Assembly: GCF_918698155.1 (NCBI RefSeq)
Contig: NZ_CAKKLX010000045.1
Coordinates: 1 to 39,702, forward strand
Length of the DNA stretch: 39,702 bases
Reading direction: 5' to 3'
From: Roseomonas sp. CECT 9278
GTDB lineage: Bacteria > Pseudomonadota > Alphaproteobacteria > Acetobacterales > Acetobacteraceae
The notes under the pieces are model-generated. The model worked only from the letters and a program-made list of their open reading frames with translations, was not told the origin of the DNA and made no database searches. Shown here piece after piece: positions 18,535 to 26,856 of this stretch; position 1 is the first letter of the stretch; each line of letters starts with the position of its first letter. The position numbers were made by a program, and so were the translations under genes.

Positions 18535-19749
18535 TCAGGGCAGCGCGAGCGCCAGCCTGTGCGCCGCCGCTGGCGTGCCTTGCGGCAGCCTGACCCGCAG
18601 CCGCGCCGCCACCACGCCGGGTTCGGGCAGTTCCGCGCTGGCGGCCGCGAGCGGCCCCTCCTCCCGCACCAGGGTCGCGAGCCAGGCGTCCAGCGCCTGC
18701 ACTGCCGCCGCGTTGCCACGCCCGCGCTGGAGTTCCCATCGCGCGCGCAGCGCCAGCGCCTGCAGGATCCGCCCGGTCGCCAGCACCCAGGGCAGCCCTG
18801 CGGCAAGCGCGGCATCGGCGGTGGCCGCCGGCGCGTGGAAGCGCGACGGCTTGTGCAGCGTGGGCGCGCCAAGCACCGCGGCGCGATCAGCCCCGCGCGG
18901 CACCAGCAGCGTCAGGCCGAGGCCGGCCAACGTCTTGTCCTGCCCATCCGCGGGGTCGCAGGCGGTGGGCACGCTGCCCATCGGCGGCAGGTCGGCTTGC
19001 GTGCCGTCCTCGCGGCCCTCGATGGCGGCGGCCCAGCCCTCGCGCCGGAAGGCGGCGGCGATGCGCGCGGCCAGCACCCAGCCGCCGCCCGTCCAGCGCG
19101 GCGCGCCGGGGCCGCCGCGGGCCAGCACCGGCGGGCCGACCAGGGCGAGGAAGCGCGCCTCCTCGCTGTCGCGCAGGCCGCGCCAGGCGATGTGGCGCGG
19201 GCCTTCGTGCACGCGTGCGATGTCGCGCTTGCCGGGCAGCGCGGACCAGTCGTCGATGTCGAGCAGCGCGGGCGCGACATGCGCGACCACCGGCACGAAG
19301 GCGCCGGCGCCGGCGGCGGCCAGGCCGCGCAGGGCCTGTACCTCCTCGGCCTCGGCGCCGAATTCCATGTCGGCCAGCAGCAGGCCGAAGGGCGCGCCGG
19401 CGCCCAGGCCCTCGTGCCACAGCAGCGCGACCAGGTCGCTGTCCTCGGGGTCCTGCACGGCGCGCTGGTCGCGGATGGCCTCGCGCTTCGTCAGCGGCAG
19501 CAGCTTCACCAGCACTGGTGCGTCCTGCTGCTGGTCCACCAGGCGGTGCAGCGATCGCCAGGCGGATTCGAGCGCGACGAAGCGCGGGTGATTGCAGATC
19601 GCGGCCTGCAGCAGCGCGATCATGGCATCGACCTTGGCCAGGGCCCGCGCCTCGGACCCGCCGGCGGAGACCTGCGCGGGGCGCGCGGCCTCGGTCGCTG
19701 CAAGCACGGCCGCGAGAGGGTCGTCGGCGCCGTCGGTGGTGTCGGCCAT
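18535..19749 (-). CDS. orphan TssC/VipB-like type VI secretion sheath protein
   Basis: A 404-residue homologue of the large contractile sheath subunit TssC (VipB/ImpC). Recognisable stretches, in the family order, are ICNHPRFVALESAWRSLHRL (51-70), PFGLLLADMEF (120-130), WSALPGKRDIARV (168-180), WRGLRDSEEARFLAL (189-203), the VLATGRILQALALRARWEL helix and the C-terminal strand region ending RLALALP. It is about 90 residues shorter than usual TssC (about 490-500). No tssB, hcp, tssK, vgrG or baseplate gene lies in the window; neighbours are aqpZ and an MFS transporter. AGGA precedes the ATG at 19747-19749. Family membership is clear, and the role as a lone gene is unknown. Confidence 0.82.
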   Translation of the reverse strand: MADTTDGADDPLAAVLAATEAARPAQVSAGGSEARALAKVDAMIALLQAAICNHPRFVALESAWRSLHRLVDQQQDAPVLVKLLPLTKREAIRDQRAVQDPEDSDLVALLWHEGLGAGAPFGLLLADMEFGAEAEEVQALRGLAAAGAGAFVPVVAHVAPALLDIDDWSALPGKRDIARVHEGPRHIAWRGLRDSEEARFLALVGPPVLARGGPGAPRWTGGGWVLAARIAAAFRREGWAAAIEGREDGTQADLPPMGSVPTACDPADGQDKTLAGLGLTLLVPRGADRAAVLGAPTLHKPSRFHAPAATADAALAAGLPWVLATGRILQALALRARWELQRGRGNAAAVQALDAWLATLVREEGPLAAASAELPEPGVVAARLRVRLPQGTPAAAHRLALALP

Positions 19750-19874
19750 GGGCGGTCCTGCGTGGCTGGGGGGGGGGAGAGGGTAGCGCCGGATGGCACA
19801 GGGCGCACCGGGGGGGGCGGCGCCCTTTGGCACGCCCTTGACGCAGCGCAGCAACCCGCGACCTATGCCCCGCC

Positions 19875-21020
19875 TTGCGCCCTGACCTTGCCCTGCTGCC
19901 CCTGCTTGCCCTCGCCGGCTTCGCTGCCGGTGGCGGGATGCGGCTGATGGACCCGCTGCTGCCGCTGCTGGCGGCGGATTTCGGCGTGGGCGTGGCGGCC
20001 ATCGCGCCGGTGGTGGCGGGCTTCAGCCTGGCCTATGGCGCCGGGCAACTCGTGACCGGGCCGCTTGGCGACCGCTTCGGCAAGGTCTGGGTCGCGGCGA
20101 TCGCGCTGGTGCTCTACGGCGTCGGGCTGGCGGTCTCGGCGGCGGCGTGGGACCTGACCTCGATGGTGGTGCTGCGGACCGGCACGGGGCTGGTGGCGGG
20201 GGCGGTGATTCCGCTGGCCATCGCGTGGATCGGCGATGCGGTGCCCTATGCCGATCGCCAGGCCACGATCGGGCGCTTCCTGACCGGCATGGTGATGGCG
20301 CAGCTGCTGGTGGGTCCGCTGTCGGGCGTGGTCGCCGAGCTCGCGGGCTGGCGCGCATCCTTCCTGGTGCTGGCCGCGCTGGCGCTGGTGGTGGGGGCGC
20401 TGATGCTGCGGCGGGCGGCGCCGGAGCGCGGCACGGTGCGCGGCCTTGGACTGTCGCAATACGGGGTGCTGTTGCGCGCCGCGTCGGGGCGGCGGCTGAT
20501 GGGCGCGGCGGCGCTGGATGGCGCGGTGCTGTTCGGCGGCGCCTTCCCCTTCATCGGCGCCTTCCTGATCGAGAGCTTCGGGCTTTCGCCCGGCCGCGCC
20601 GGGGTGGTGGTGGCGGGCTTCGGGATCGGCGCCTTCATCTACACGCGGCTGGCGAAGCGGCTGGTGGCGCGGCTGGGCGAAAGGGGCCTGGTCGGGGCCG
20701 GCGGGGCGCTGCTGGCGGCCGCGCTGGGCGGGCTGGCACTGGCGCCGACGTGGTGGGCGGTGGCGCTGCTGCAGGTGCCGCTCGGGATGGCGTTCTACAT
20801 GTTCCACGGCGTGCTGCAGGCCCGCGCGACCGAGGCGCTGCCGGAGGCGCGCGCCACCGCGGTATCGGCCTTCGCGATGGCGCTGTTCCTGGGGCAGAGC
20901 GCGGGCGCGCTGGCCTTCGGCGCGGTCCTGCACGCCGGCGGCTACGGCGCGGTGTTCGCCCTGGCGGCGGTCGCGACCGCGGGGCTTGCAGCCTGGGTCG
21001 CGCGCATGCCGGTGCGGTAG
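19875..21020 (+). CDS. MFS transporter (DHA1-like)
   Basis: A 381-residue, twelve-helix major facilitator. The loop 2-3 signature GPLGDRFGKVWV is clear, and helix 4 carries RTGTGLVAGAVIPLAIAWIGD. A second, weaker copy of the loop motif lies near residue 255 (LAKRLVARLGERG). Resemblance is to drug/arabinose-type efflux carriers, and the substrate is unknown. No in-frame ATG lies near the start: a stop at 19839-19841 bounds it and TTG at 19875 is the best candidate. Convergent with the Yip1 gene. Confidence 0.88.
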   Translation: MRPDLALLPLLALAGFAAGGGMRLMDPLLPLLAADFGVGVAAIAPVVAGFSLAYGAGQLVTGPLGDRFGKVWVAAIALVLYGVGLAVSAAAWDLTSMVVLRTGTGLVAGAVIPLAIAWIGDAVPYADRQATIGRFLTGMVMAQLLVGPLSGVVAELAGWRASFLVLAALALVVGALMLRRAAPERGTVRGLGLSQYGVLLRAASGRRLMGAAALDGAVLFGGAFPFIGAFLIESFGLSPGRAGVVVAGFGIGAFIYTRLAKRLVARLGERGLVGAGGALLAAALGGLALAPTWWAVALLQVPLGMAFYMFHGVLQARATEALPEARATAVSAFAMALFLGQSAGALAFGAVLHAGGYGAVFALAAVATAGLAAWVARMPVR

Positions 21021-21032
21021 AGCCGATACCGA

Positions 21033-21054
21033 CCGGATCGGATCATCCGACCGG
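21033..21054. terminator. hairpin between convergent genes
   Basis: CCGG-A-TCGGAT facing ATCCGA-CCGG across a single C forms a near-perfect stem with one bulged A in the 57-bp gap between the MFS gene and the Yip1 gene. No T-run follows on either strand, so it may be only part of a terminator. Confidence 0.4.
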
Positions 21055-21077
21055 GCGGAGCGGCTCGCGCATGCGCG

Positions 21078-21614
21078 CTAGACGAAGATCCCGGTCAGCA
21101 GCCGCACCGCGATGTTCACCACGATCGCCACGCCGATCACCGCCAGGGTGAAGACCAGCGCCTTTTCCTGCGGCACGCGCATGACGATCGGCACGCCGAG
21201 ATACAGCGTGTAGAGCGCGTAGAACCCGCCGATCAGCGCCACCAGCCCGCCCAGGATCGGGATGATGATGAAGCCGCCCGCCACCCAGGCGATGGTCGGC
21301 GCGAAGGCGGCCAGCTTCAGTGCCGCATCGGCATCGGGCTGGCCACCGAAATTGGGCGCCAGGATCTCGATGATCTTCGCCGTCACGAAGACCCCGACCA
21401 GCGACAGGATGTAGCCCACGATCGCCATGGTGAAGGCGGTGACAGGCGCGAAGAACAGCAGCAGCAGGAAGCCGGCGATGGCGGGGATCGCCGCCAGGAT
21501 CATCACGTAGCGGGTGAACACCGGCACGAGTTCGATCGGCTCGCCCGCGATCTTGCGCCATTCCTGCGCCGGCGACAGCGCCATGCCCTTCACGCGTTCG
21601 ATCAGGTGGTTCAT
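21078..21614 (-). CDS. Yip1 family membrane protein
   Basis: A 178-residue protein opening with the typical MNHLIERVKGMALSPAQEWRKIAGEP (a soluble amphipathic start seen in bacterial Yip1-domain proteins), followed by about five membrane helices. Hydrophobic blocks lie at about 38-56, 60-80, 105-122, 125-140 and 155-175. Family function in bacteria is unknown. The start at 21612-21614 follows AGGGGAC. The gene is convergent with the MFS gene at 19875 and divergent from the AmpG-like gene. Confidence 0.82.
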   Translation of the reverse strand: MNHLIERVKGMALSPAQEWRKIAGEPIELVPVFTRYVMILAAIPAIAGFLLLLFFAPVTAFTMAIVGYILSLVGVFVTAKIIEILAPNFGGQPDADAALKLAAFAPTIAWVAGGFIIIPILGGLVALIGGFYALYTLYLGVPIVMRVPQEKALVFTLAVIGVAIVVNIAVRLLTGIFV

Positions 21615-21722
21615 GCCAGTCCCCTTGCCCCTCGTTCCCGCGGCGATACTGCCCAGGGCGCGAGGCTTCGGGCAAGCCCGGCGCGCTGGCGGCGCCACGG
21701 GGCTTCTGCCAGCCTGCCCGGG

Positions 21723-22991
21723 ATGTCCGATTCGATGCCTTCGCGATGGGCCGACCGGCGGCTGGCGGTGATGCTCGCCCTGGGCTTCGCCGCAGCCGTG
21801 CCGTTGCCGCTGGTGGCCGGCCAGGTGCTGCGGCAGTGGTTCGTCGAAAGCGGGATGTCGCTCGCCGAGATCGGCCTGACGGCGCTGATCGGCCTGGCCT
21901 ATGCCAACAAGTTCCTGTGGTCCCCGGTGCTGGATGCGGTGCGCCCGCCGGTGCTGGGGCGGCGGCGCGGCTGGCTGCTGCTGCTGCAGGTCGCCCTGGT
22001 CGCGACCATCGCGGCGCTGGCGGCCACCGACCCGGCCGCGGGCGCCACGACGACGGTGGCGCTGGCGGTGGTCGTGGCGGTCCTGTCGGCCAGCCAGGAC
22101 ATCGTGATCGACGCCTGGCGCATCGAGATGATGGGTCCGTCCGAGGACGACCAGGCCTGGGGGCTGACCGCCTATATCTGGGGCTACCGCGCGGCGCTGC
22201 TGGCGTCGGGTGCGGGCACCATGCTGCTGGTCGGGCATGTCGGGTGGCATCTCGCCTATGGCGCCGCGGCCTCGCTGATGCTGGTCGGCATCATCGCGAC
22301 GCTGGCCGGGCGCGAGCCGCCGGCGCCGGCTGTCGCGGCGGTCGGCTGGCGGGCGCGGATGCGCGGGTCGGTCGTCGGCCCGTTCATCGACTTCACCGGG
22401 CGGCGCCACTGGGTCGCGATCCTGGCCTTCGTCGCGCTGTTCAAACTGGGCGAGGCGCTGGCCGGCATCATGGTCACGCCCTTCTACCGGTCCGAAGGCT
22501 TCACGCGCGACGACGTGGCGGCGGTCGGCACCGTGTTCGGCCTGGCCGCCACGCTGGGGGGCGCGGTGGCGGGGTCGTGGCTGGTCGGGCGGATCGGCGT
22601 GGGCCGCGCGCTGATCCTGACCGGTCTTGGGCAGATGCTGTCGAACCTGATGTACCTGGCGCTGGTCGGTGGTGGCCGCGACCTGCCCATGCTGTTCGCC
22701 CAGGTGGGGATCGAGAACTTCACCGATGGGCTCGCCGACGCGGCCTTCCTGACCTACCTGTCCGGCCTGGTGAACCGCAGCTTCAGCGCGACGCAATATG
22801 CGCTGTTGTCGTCCTTGGCAGCGGTGCCGCTGCGGACGCTGGGGGCCTCGGGCGGGTTCCTGGCGGCGTGGATGGGGTGGTCGTGGTTCTTCCTGCTGAC
22901 CACGGCGGCGGCGCTGCCGGCCATGGCCATCATGCTGTTCCTGCTGCGGCGCCTGCCGCCCAAGGAGGCCCCATGCACCCCTGGATCCTGA
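21723..22991 (+). CDS. ampG: AmpG-family MFS permease
   Basis: A 422-residue, twelve-helix permease resembling AmpG, which imports GlcNAc-anhydroMurNAc muropeptides for cell-wall recycling. The family motif SQDIVIDAWRIEMM (about residue 130) and FLWSPVLDAV in helix 2 are visible, as are the FYRSEGF and FTDGLADAAFLTYLSGL stretches. It is shorter than E. coli AmpG (491 residues), lacking the extra C-terminal helices. The start at 21723 is chosen because the protein begins just before the first helix. It overlaps the next gene by 19 bp. Confidence 0.85.
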   Translation: MSDSMPSRWADRRLAVMLALGFAAAVPLPLVAGQVLRQWFVESGMSLAEIGLTALIGLAYANKFLWSPVLDAVRPPVLGRRRGWLLLLQVALVATIAALAATDPAAGATTTVALAVVVAVLSASQDIVIDAWRIEMMGPSEDDQAWGLTAYIWGYRAALLASGAGTMLLVGHVGWHLAYGAAASLMLVGIIATLAGREPPAPAVAAVGWRARMRGSVVGPFIDFTGRRHWVAILAFVALFKLGEALAGIMVTPFYRSEGFTRDDVAAVGTVFGLAATLGGAVAGSWLVGRIGVGRALILTGLGQMLSNLMYLALVGGGRDLPMLFAQVGIENFTDGLADAAFLTYLSGLVNRSFSATQYALLSSLAAVPLRTLGASGGFLAAWMGWSWFFLLTTAAALPAMAIMLFLLRRLPPKEAPCTPGS

Positions 22992-23317
22992 CACCGCTGC
23001 TGCTGGTGGGGTCGAACATCGTGATGACCTTCGCCTGGTACGGCCATCTGAAGGCGCCGTCCTGGCCGCTATGGGTGGCGGTGCTGGTGAGTTGGGGGAT
23101 CGCCTTCTTCGAATACTGCCTGGCGGTGCCGGCCAACCGGATCGGCTACGGCACCTTCAGCGGGCAGCAGCTGAAGGTGATGCAGGAGGTCATCACCATC
23201 GCCGTGTTCGGCGTGTTCTCCGTGACCTTCCTGGGCGAGACGCTGCGCTGGAATTTCATCGCCGCGGGGGCGTGCCTTGTGGCGGCGGTCGTGTTCATCT
23301 TCCTGCCCGTGGATTGA
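22973..23317 (+). CDS. DUF486/DMT family small membrane protein
   Basis: A 114-residue protein with four membrane helices and the typical DUF486 text: MTFAWYGHLK, FFEYCLAVPANRIGYGTFSGQQLKVMQEVITIAVF and GETLRWNFIAA. The fold is like half of a drug/metabolite transporter, and function is unknown. AAGGAGG lies inside the end of ampG and the ATG at 22973 precedes the ampG stop by 19 bases, so the two are expressed together. The alanine dehydrogenase gene follows after 11 bp. Confidence 0.88.
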   Translation: MHPWILTPLLLVGSNIVMTFAWYGHLKAPSWPLWVAVLVSWGIAFFEYCLAVPANRIGYGTFSGQQLKVMQEVITIAVFGVFSVTFLGETLRWNFIAAGACLVAAVVFIFLPVD

Positions 23318-23328
23318 AGGAGGCAGCG

Positions 23329-24435
23329 ATGCGCGTCGGTGTTCCGAAGGAAGTGAAGATCCACGAATACCGCGTGGGGCTGGTGCCGGGGTCGGTGCGC
23401 GAACTGGTGCTGCACGGGCACGAAGTGCTGGTGGAGACGCAGGCCGGCGCCGCGATCGGCTTCCCGGACCAGGCGTACATCGCCGCCGGCGCGCGCATCG
23501 CGACCGATGCCGCGGCGGTCTTCGCGCAGGCCGAACTGATCGTGAAGGTGAAGGAGCCGCAGCCGCAGGAATGGGTGCGGCTGAAGCCCGGCCAGGTGCT
23601 GTTCACCTACCTGCACCTCGCCCCTGATCGCACGCAGACCGAAGGGCTGATGGCCTCCGGCTGCACCGCCATCGCATATGAGACGGTGACGGACGCGCAG
23701 GGCGGTCTGCCGCTGCTGGCACCCATGAGCGAGGTGGCCGGGCGCATGGCGGTGCAGGTCGGTGCGCGCTGCCTGGAAAAGGAGGCCGGCGGCGCGGGCA
23801 TCCTGCTGTCGGGCGTGCCGGGCGTGCCGCCGGGGCGGGTTGCGATCATCGGCGGCGGCGTGGTCGGGTCGAACGCGGCGCGCATCGCCAACGGGATGCG
23901 CGCCAACGTGACGGTGCTCGATCGCAACCCGCGCGTGCTGGCCGCGCTCGACATCGAGTTCAACGGGCTGGTGGATACGGTCTTCGCCACGCGCGATGCG
24001 CTGGAGCGCGCGGTGGCCGACGCCGACCTGGTGATCGGCGCGGTGCTGGTGCCGGGGGCCGCCGCCCCGCGGTTGGTAACCCGCGAGACGGTGTCGCGCA
24101 TGCGCCCGGGCAGCGTGATGGTGGATGTCGCGATCGACCAGGGCGGCTGCTTCGAGACATCGCGCCCGACCACCCATGCCGAGCCCACCTATGTCGTGGA
24201 TGGCGTGGTGCATTACTGCGTGACCAACATGCCGGGCGCGGTGGCGCGCACATCCGCGGTGGCGCTGAACAACGCGACGCTGCCCTTCACGCTGCAACTG
24301 GCGGACAAGGGCTGGCAGCGGGCGGCGGCGGAGAACGCGCACCTGGCGGCCGGCGTGAATGTTCATGCCGGGGCGGTGACGCATCCGGCGGTGTCGGGCG
24401 CGCTGGGGTTGCCGCTCGCGGTGCTGCCGGGCTGA
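23329..24435 (+). CDS. ald: alanine dehydrogenase
   Basis: A 368-residue NAD-dependent L-alanine dehydrogenase (L-alanine to pyruvate and ammonia). Positions known from the family are all present with the same numbering: R15, K75 (VKVKEP), H96 (TYLHLA) and D270 (VDVAIDQGG). The dinucleotide loop GGGVVG is at 175-180, with D198 at the end of the second strand for the adenosine ribose. GAAGGAGG precedes the ATG. It is the last gene of an ampG-DUF486-ald run. Import of muropeptides, which contain alanine, followed by alanine oxidation would be a sensible pairing, but that is inference. Confidence 0.96.
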   Translation: MRVGVPKEVKIHEYRVGLVPGSVRELVLHGHEVLVETQAGAAIGFPDQAYIAAGARIATDAAAVFAQAELIVKVKEPQPQEWVRLKPGQVLFTYLHLAPDRTQTEGLMASGCTAIAYETVTDAQGGLPLLAPMSEVAGRMAVQVGARCLEKEAGGAGILLSGVPGVPPGRVAIIGGGVVGSNAARIANGMRANVTVLDRNPRVLAALDIEFNGLVDTVFATRDALERAVADADLVIGAVLVPGAAAPRLVTRETVSRMRPGSVMVDVAIDQGGCFETSRPTTHAEPTYVVDGVVHYCVTNMPGAVARTSAVALNNATLPFTLQLADKGWQRAAAENAHLAAGVNVHAGAVTHPAVSGALGLPLAVLPG

Positions 24436-24506
24436 GAAGCCGCCGGGCGCTGCCGAGCATCCGGCGCGCCTGCGACCGCTTGACCGCACGGCGGCCCCGG
24501 CCTTAC

Positions 24507-24522
24507 GTAACCAGACAGTTAC
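24507..24522. promoter_or_regulatory. inverted repeat, candidate operator of the catabolic operon
   Basis: GTAAC (24507-24511), a six-base spacer and GTTAC (24518-24522) lie just ahead of the first gene of the DapA/DUF993 operon. It stands in the only A/T-rich patch of the 106-bp gap, next to TTACGTAA. Dyads of this kind are bound by GntR- or LacI-type repressors. No regulator gene is adjacent. Confidence 0.4.
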
Positions 24523-24541
24523 CATGCTCGGAGGAAACGCG

Positions 24542-25588
24542 GTGGGGCTGCGCTGGGAGGATTGGCCCGAGGGCCTGGCCGCACGGCTGCGCGCGGGCTG
24601 CGCGATTCCAGCGCATCCGCTGGCGCTGACCGCCGCGCGGACGCTGGACCCGCGCCGGCAGAAGGCGCTGTCGCGCTACTACCTGGATGCCGGGTCCGGC
24701 GGGCTGGCGGTGGGCGTCCACACCACGCAATTCGCGATCCGCGAGCGCGGGCTGTTCGACGTGGTGCTGCGCATCGCGGCCGAGGCCGCGGCAGAACAGG
24801 CGCGCCGGCCGATCCTGGTGGCCGGCGCCATCGGCCGCACGGCGCAGGCCGTGGCGGAAGCGCGGATCGCGCGCGGGCTTGGCTACCACGCCGTGCTGCT
24901 CTCGCTCGCCGCCTGGAAGGGCGCGTCCGAGGACGAGATGATCGCGCATTGCCAGGCCGTCGCCGCCGAGATGCCGCTGTTCGGCTTCTACCTGCAGCCC
25001 GCAGTGGGCGGCGTGCGGCTTTCGGCGGCGTTCTGGCGGCGTTTCGCGGCCATCGACAATGTCGTCGCCATCAAGATCGCGCCGTTCAACCGCTACGCCA
25101 CGCTCGACGTGCTGCGCGGCGTGCTGGAGGCCGGCGCGGCCGACCGCATCGCGCTGTACACCGGCAATGACGATCACATCGTGGCCGACCTGCTGACGCC
25201 CTTCGACCTTGGCGGCGGCGGCGCACCGCTGCGCATCGTGGGCGGGCTGCTGGGCCACTGGAGCGTGTGGACGCGCGCGGCGGTGGACTTGCAGGCGCGC
25301 TGCGCGGCGGTGACGGGCGACATCCCGGCCGAGCTGCTGGCGCTGGATGCCGCCGTCACCGAGATGAACGCCGCGGTCTTCGACGTGGCGCACGACTTCC
25401 ATGGCGTGATCGCCGGCTGTCACGAGGTGCTGCGCCGGCAGGGCCTGCTGGAAGGCACCTGGTGCCTGGATGAGCACGAGGCGCTCTCGCCCGGCCAGGC
25501 CGAGCTGCTGACCGCGGTGGCCGAACGCTACCCGCACCTGACGGACGATGCCTTCGTCCGTGACAATCTCCATCGCTGGCTTTCTTAG
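24542..25588 (+). CDS. DapA/NanA-family class I aldolase-like protein
   Basis: A 348-residue TIM-barrel protein of the dihydrodipicolinate synthase / N-acetylneuraminate lyase superfamily. The Schiff-base lysine is K178 (VVAIKIAPFNRY) and the conserved tyrosine equivalent is Y150 (FGFYLQP). It is longer than DapA (about 290). I chose the GTG at 24542 because GGAGG (24530-24534) sits 7 bases before it; an in-frame ATG at 24524 has no ribosome site. It heads an operon with a Gfo/Idh dehydrogenase 12 bp downstream and a DUF993 protein. A catabolic retro-aldol or dehydratase step is likely; lysine biosynthesis is not. Confidence 0.85.
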   Translation: MGLRWEDWPEGLAARLRAGCAIPAHPLALTAARTLDPRRQKALSRYYLDAGSGGLAVGVHTTQFAIRERGLFDVVLRIAAEAAAEQARRPILVAGAIGRTAQAVAEARIARGLGYHAVLLSLAAWKGASEDEMIAHCQAVAAEMPLFGFYLQPAVGGVRLSAAFWRRFAAIDNVVAIKIAPFNRYATLDVLRGVLEAGAADRIALYTGNDDHIVADLLTPFDLGGGGAPLRIVGGLLGHWSVWTRAAVDLQARCAAVTGDIPAELLALDAAVTEMNAAVFDVAHDFHGVIAGCHEVLRRQGLLEGTWCLDEHEALSPGQAELLTAVAERYPHLTDDAFVRDNLHRWLS

Positions 25589-25600
25589 GGAACACGACAC

Positions 25601-26755
25601 ATGGCGGAACGCCGCATCGGCCTCATCATGAACGGCGTCACCGGCCGGATGGGGATGAACCAGCACCTGATCCGATCCGTCGCGGCGATCCGCAAGGATG
25701 GCGGGGTGAAGCTCGCGAATGGCGACACCATCATGCCCGACCCGGTGATCGTCGGGCGCAACCGCGGCAAGCTGGAGGCGCTGGCGAAGGCGCATGGCAT
25801 TTCGCGCGTGAGCACCGACCTCGATGCTTGCCTGGCCGACCCGAAGGACGAGATCTTCTTCGACGCCGCCACCACGCAGATGCGCGCCGGGCTGCTGACG
25901 AAGGCGATCAACGCCGGCAAGCACATCTATTGCGAGAAGCCGACCGCCGACACGCTGGCCGATGCGCTGGCGGTGGCGAAGCTGGCGAAGGACAAGGGCA
26001 TCAAGAACGGCGTGGTGCAGGACAAGCTGTTCCTGCCCGGGCTGCGCAAGCTGAAGATGGTGATCGACAGCGGCTTCCTCGGGCGCATCTGCTCGGTGAA
26101 GGGCGAGTTCGGCTACTGGGTCTTCGAGGGCGACCTGCAGCCGGCGCAGCGGCCGTCGTGGAACTACAAGAAGGCGGAGGGTGGGGGCATCATCCTCGAT
26201 ATGCTGTGCCACTGGCGCTACGTGCTGGACAACCTGTTCGGCACTGTGGAGTCCGTCTCCTGCCTCGGCGCCGTGCATATCCCCGAGCGCATCGGCGAGG
26301 ACGGCAAGCCCTACAAGGCCGATGCCGACGACGCGGCCTATGCGACCTTCCAGCTCGAAGGCGGGGTGATCGCGCACATCAATTCGTCCTGGGTGACGCG
26401 CGTGCGGCGCGATGACCTGGTGACCTTCCAGGTGGATGGCACGCATGGCTCCGCGATCTGCGGCCTGCACAAGTGCTGGACGCAGTCGCGCGTCGCGACA
26501 CCGAAGCCGGTGTGGAATCCCGACCAGCCGCAGCCGATCGACTTCTTCGCCGGCTGGCAGGAGGTGCCGACCACGCAGGACTTCCCGAACGGCTTCCGCG
26601 TGCAGTGGGAGGAATTCCTGAAGCACGTCGCGGGCGAACGCGCCGACTATCCCTGGGACCTGCTGGCGGGTGCGAAGGGCGTGCAGCTGGCCGAAGCCGG
26701 TCTGCAATCCTGGGCGGAGCGCCGCTGGATCGACCTGCCGAAGCTGGAGGCGTGA
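25601..26755 (+). CDS. Gfo/Idh/MocA family oxidoreductase
   Basis: A 384-residue NAD(P)-dependent dehydrogenase. The N-terminal Rossmann domain carries GVTGRMGMN (12-20) and the family's CEKPTAD motif (111-117), whose Lys is catalytic. The C-terminal substrate domain has the GGGIILDMLCHWRYVLDNLFG helix, with Asp and His of the usual D-x3-H pair. Such enzymes oxidise or reduce sugars, inositols and similar polyols. It is the second gene of the operon. Its stop lies within the left arm of the palindrome at 26752-26841. Confidence 0.9.
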   Translation: MAERRIGLIMNGVTGRMGMNQHLIRSVAAIRKDGGVKLANGDTIMPDPVIVGRNRGKLEALAKAHGISRVSTDLDACLADPKDEIFFDAATTQMRAGLLTKAINAGKHIYCEKPTADTLADALAVAKLAKDKGIKNGVVQDKLFLPGLRKLKMVIDSGFLGRICSVKGEFGYWVFEGDLQPAQRPSWNYKKAEGGGIILDMLCHWRYVLDNLFGTVESVSCLGAVHIPERIGEDGKPYKADADDAAYATFQLEGGVIAHINSSWVTRVRRDDLVTFQVDGTHGSAICGLHKCWTQSRVATPKPVWNPDQPQPIDFFAGWQEVPTTQDFPNGFRVQWEEFLKHVAGERADYPWDLLAGAKGVQLAEAGLQSWAERRWIDLPKLEA

Positions 26756-26841
26756 TCCGATGACCGCAGCGCCGCCCCTCCCCGCGAAGCGATGCTTCGC
26801 GGGGGCCCCGCGGACGGGCGCGAAGGTCTGAATCGGATCAC
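26752..26841. repeat. nested palindromic element between operon genes
   Basis: A perfect 10-bp inverted repeat (GTGATCCGAT at 26752-26761 and ATCGGATCAC at 26832-26841) encloses a hairpin with an 11-bp perfect stem (26780-26790 with 26794-26804, loop GAT). It fills the 101-bp gap before the DUF993 gene. The left arm contains the stop codon of the upstream gene. It could attenuate transcription, stabilise segments of the mRNA or be a REP/MITE-like insertion. Confidence 0.7.
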
Positions 26842-26856
26842 CAAAGGAGACTTGCG

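Noticed and set aside
24524..24541. The ATG at 24524 as start of the DapA-like gene.
   Set aside because: It has no ribosome-binding site and directly follows the GTTAC dyad. The in-frame GTG at 24542 has GGAGG seven bases upstream.
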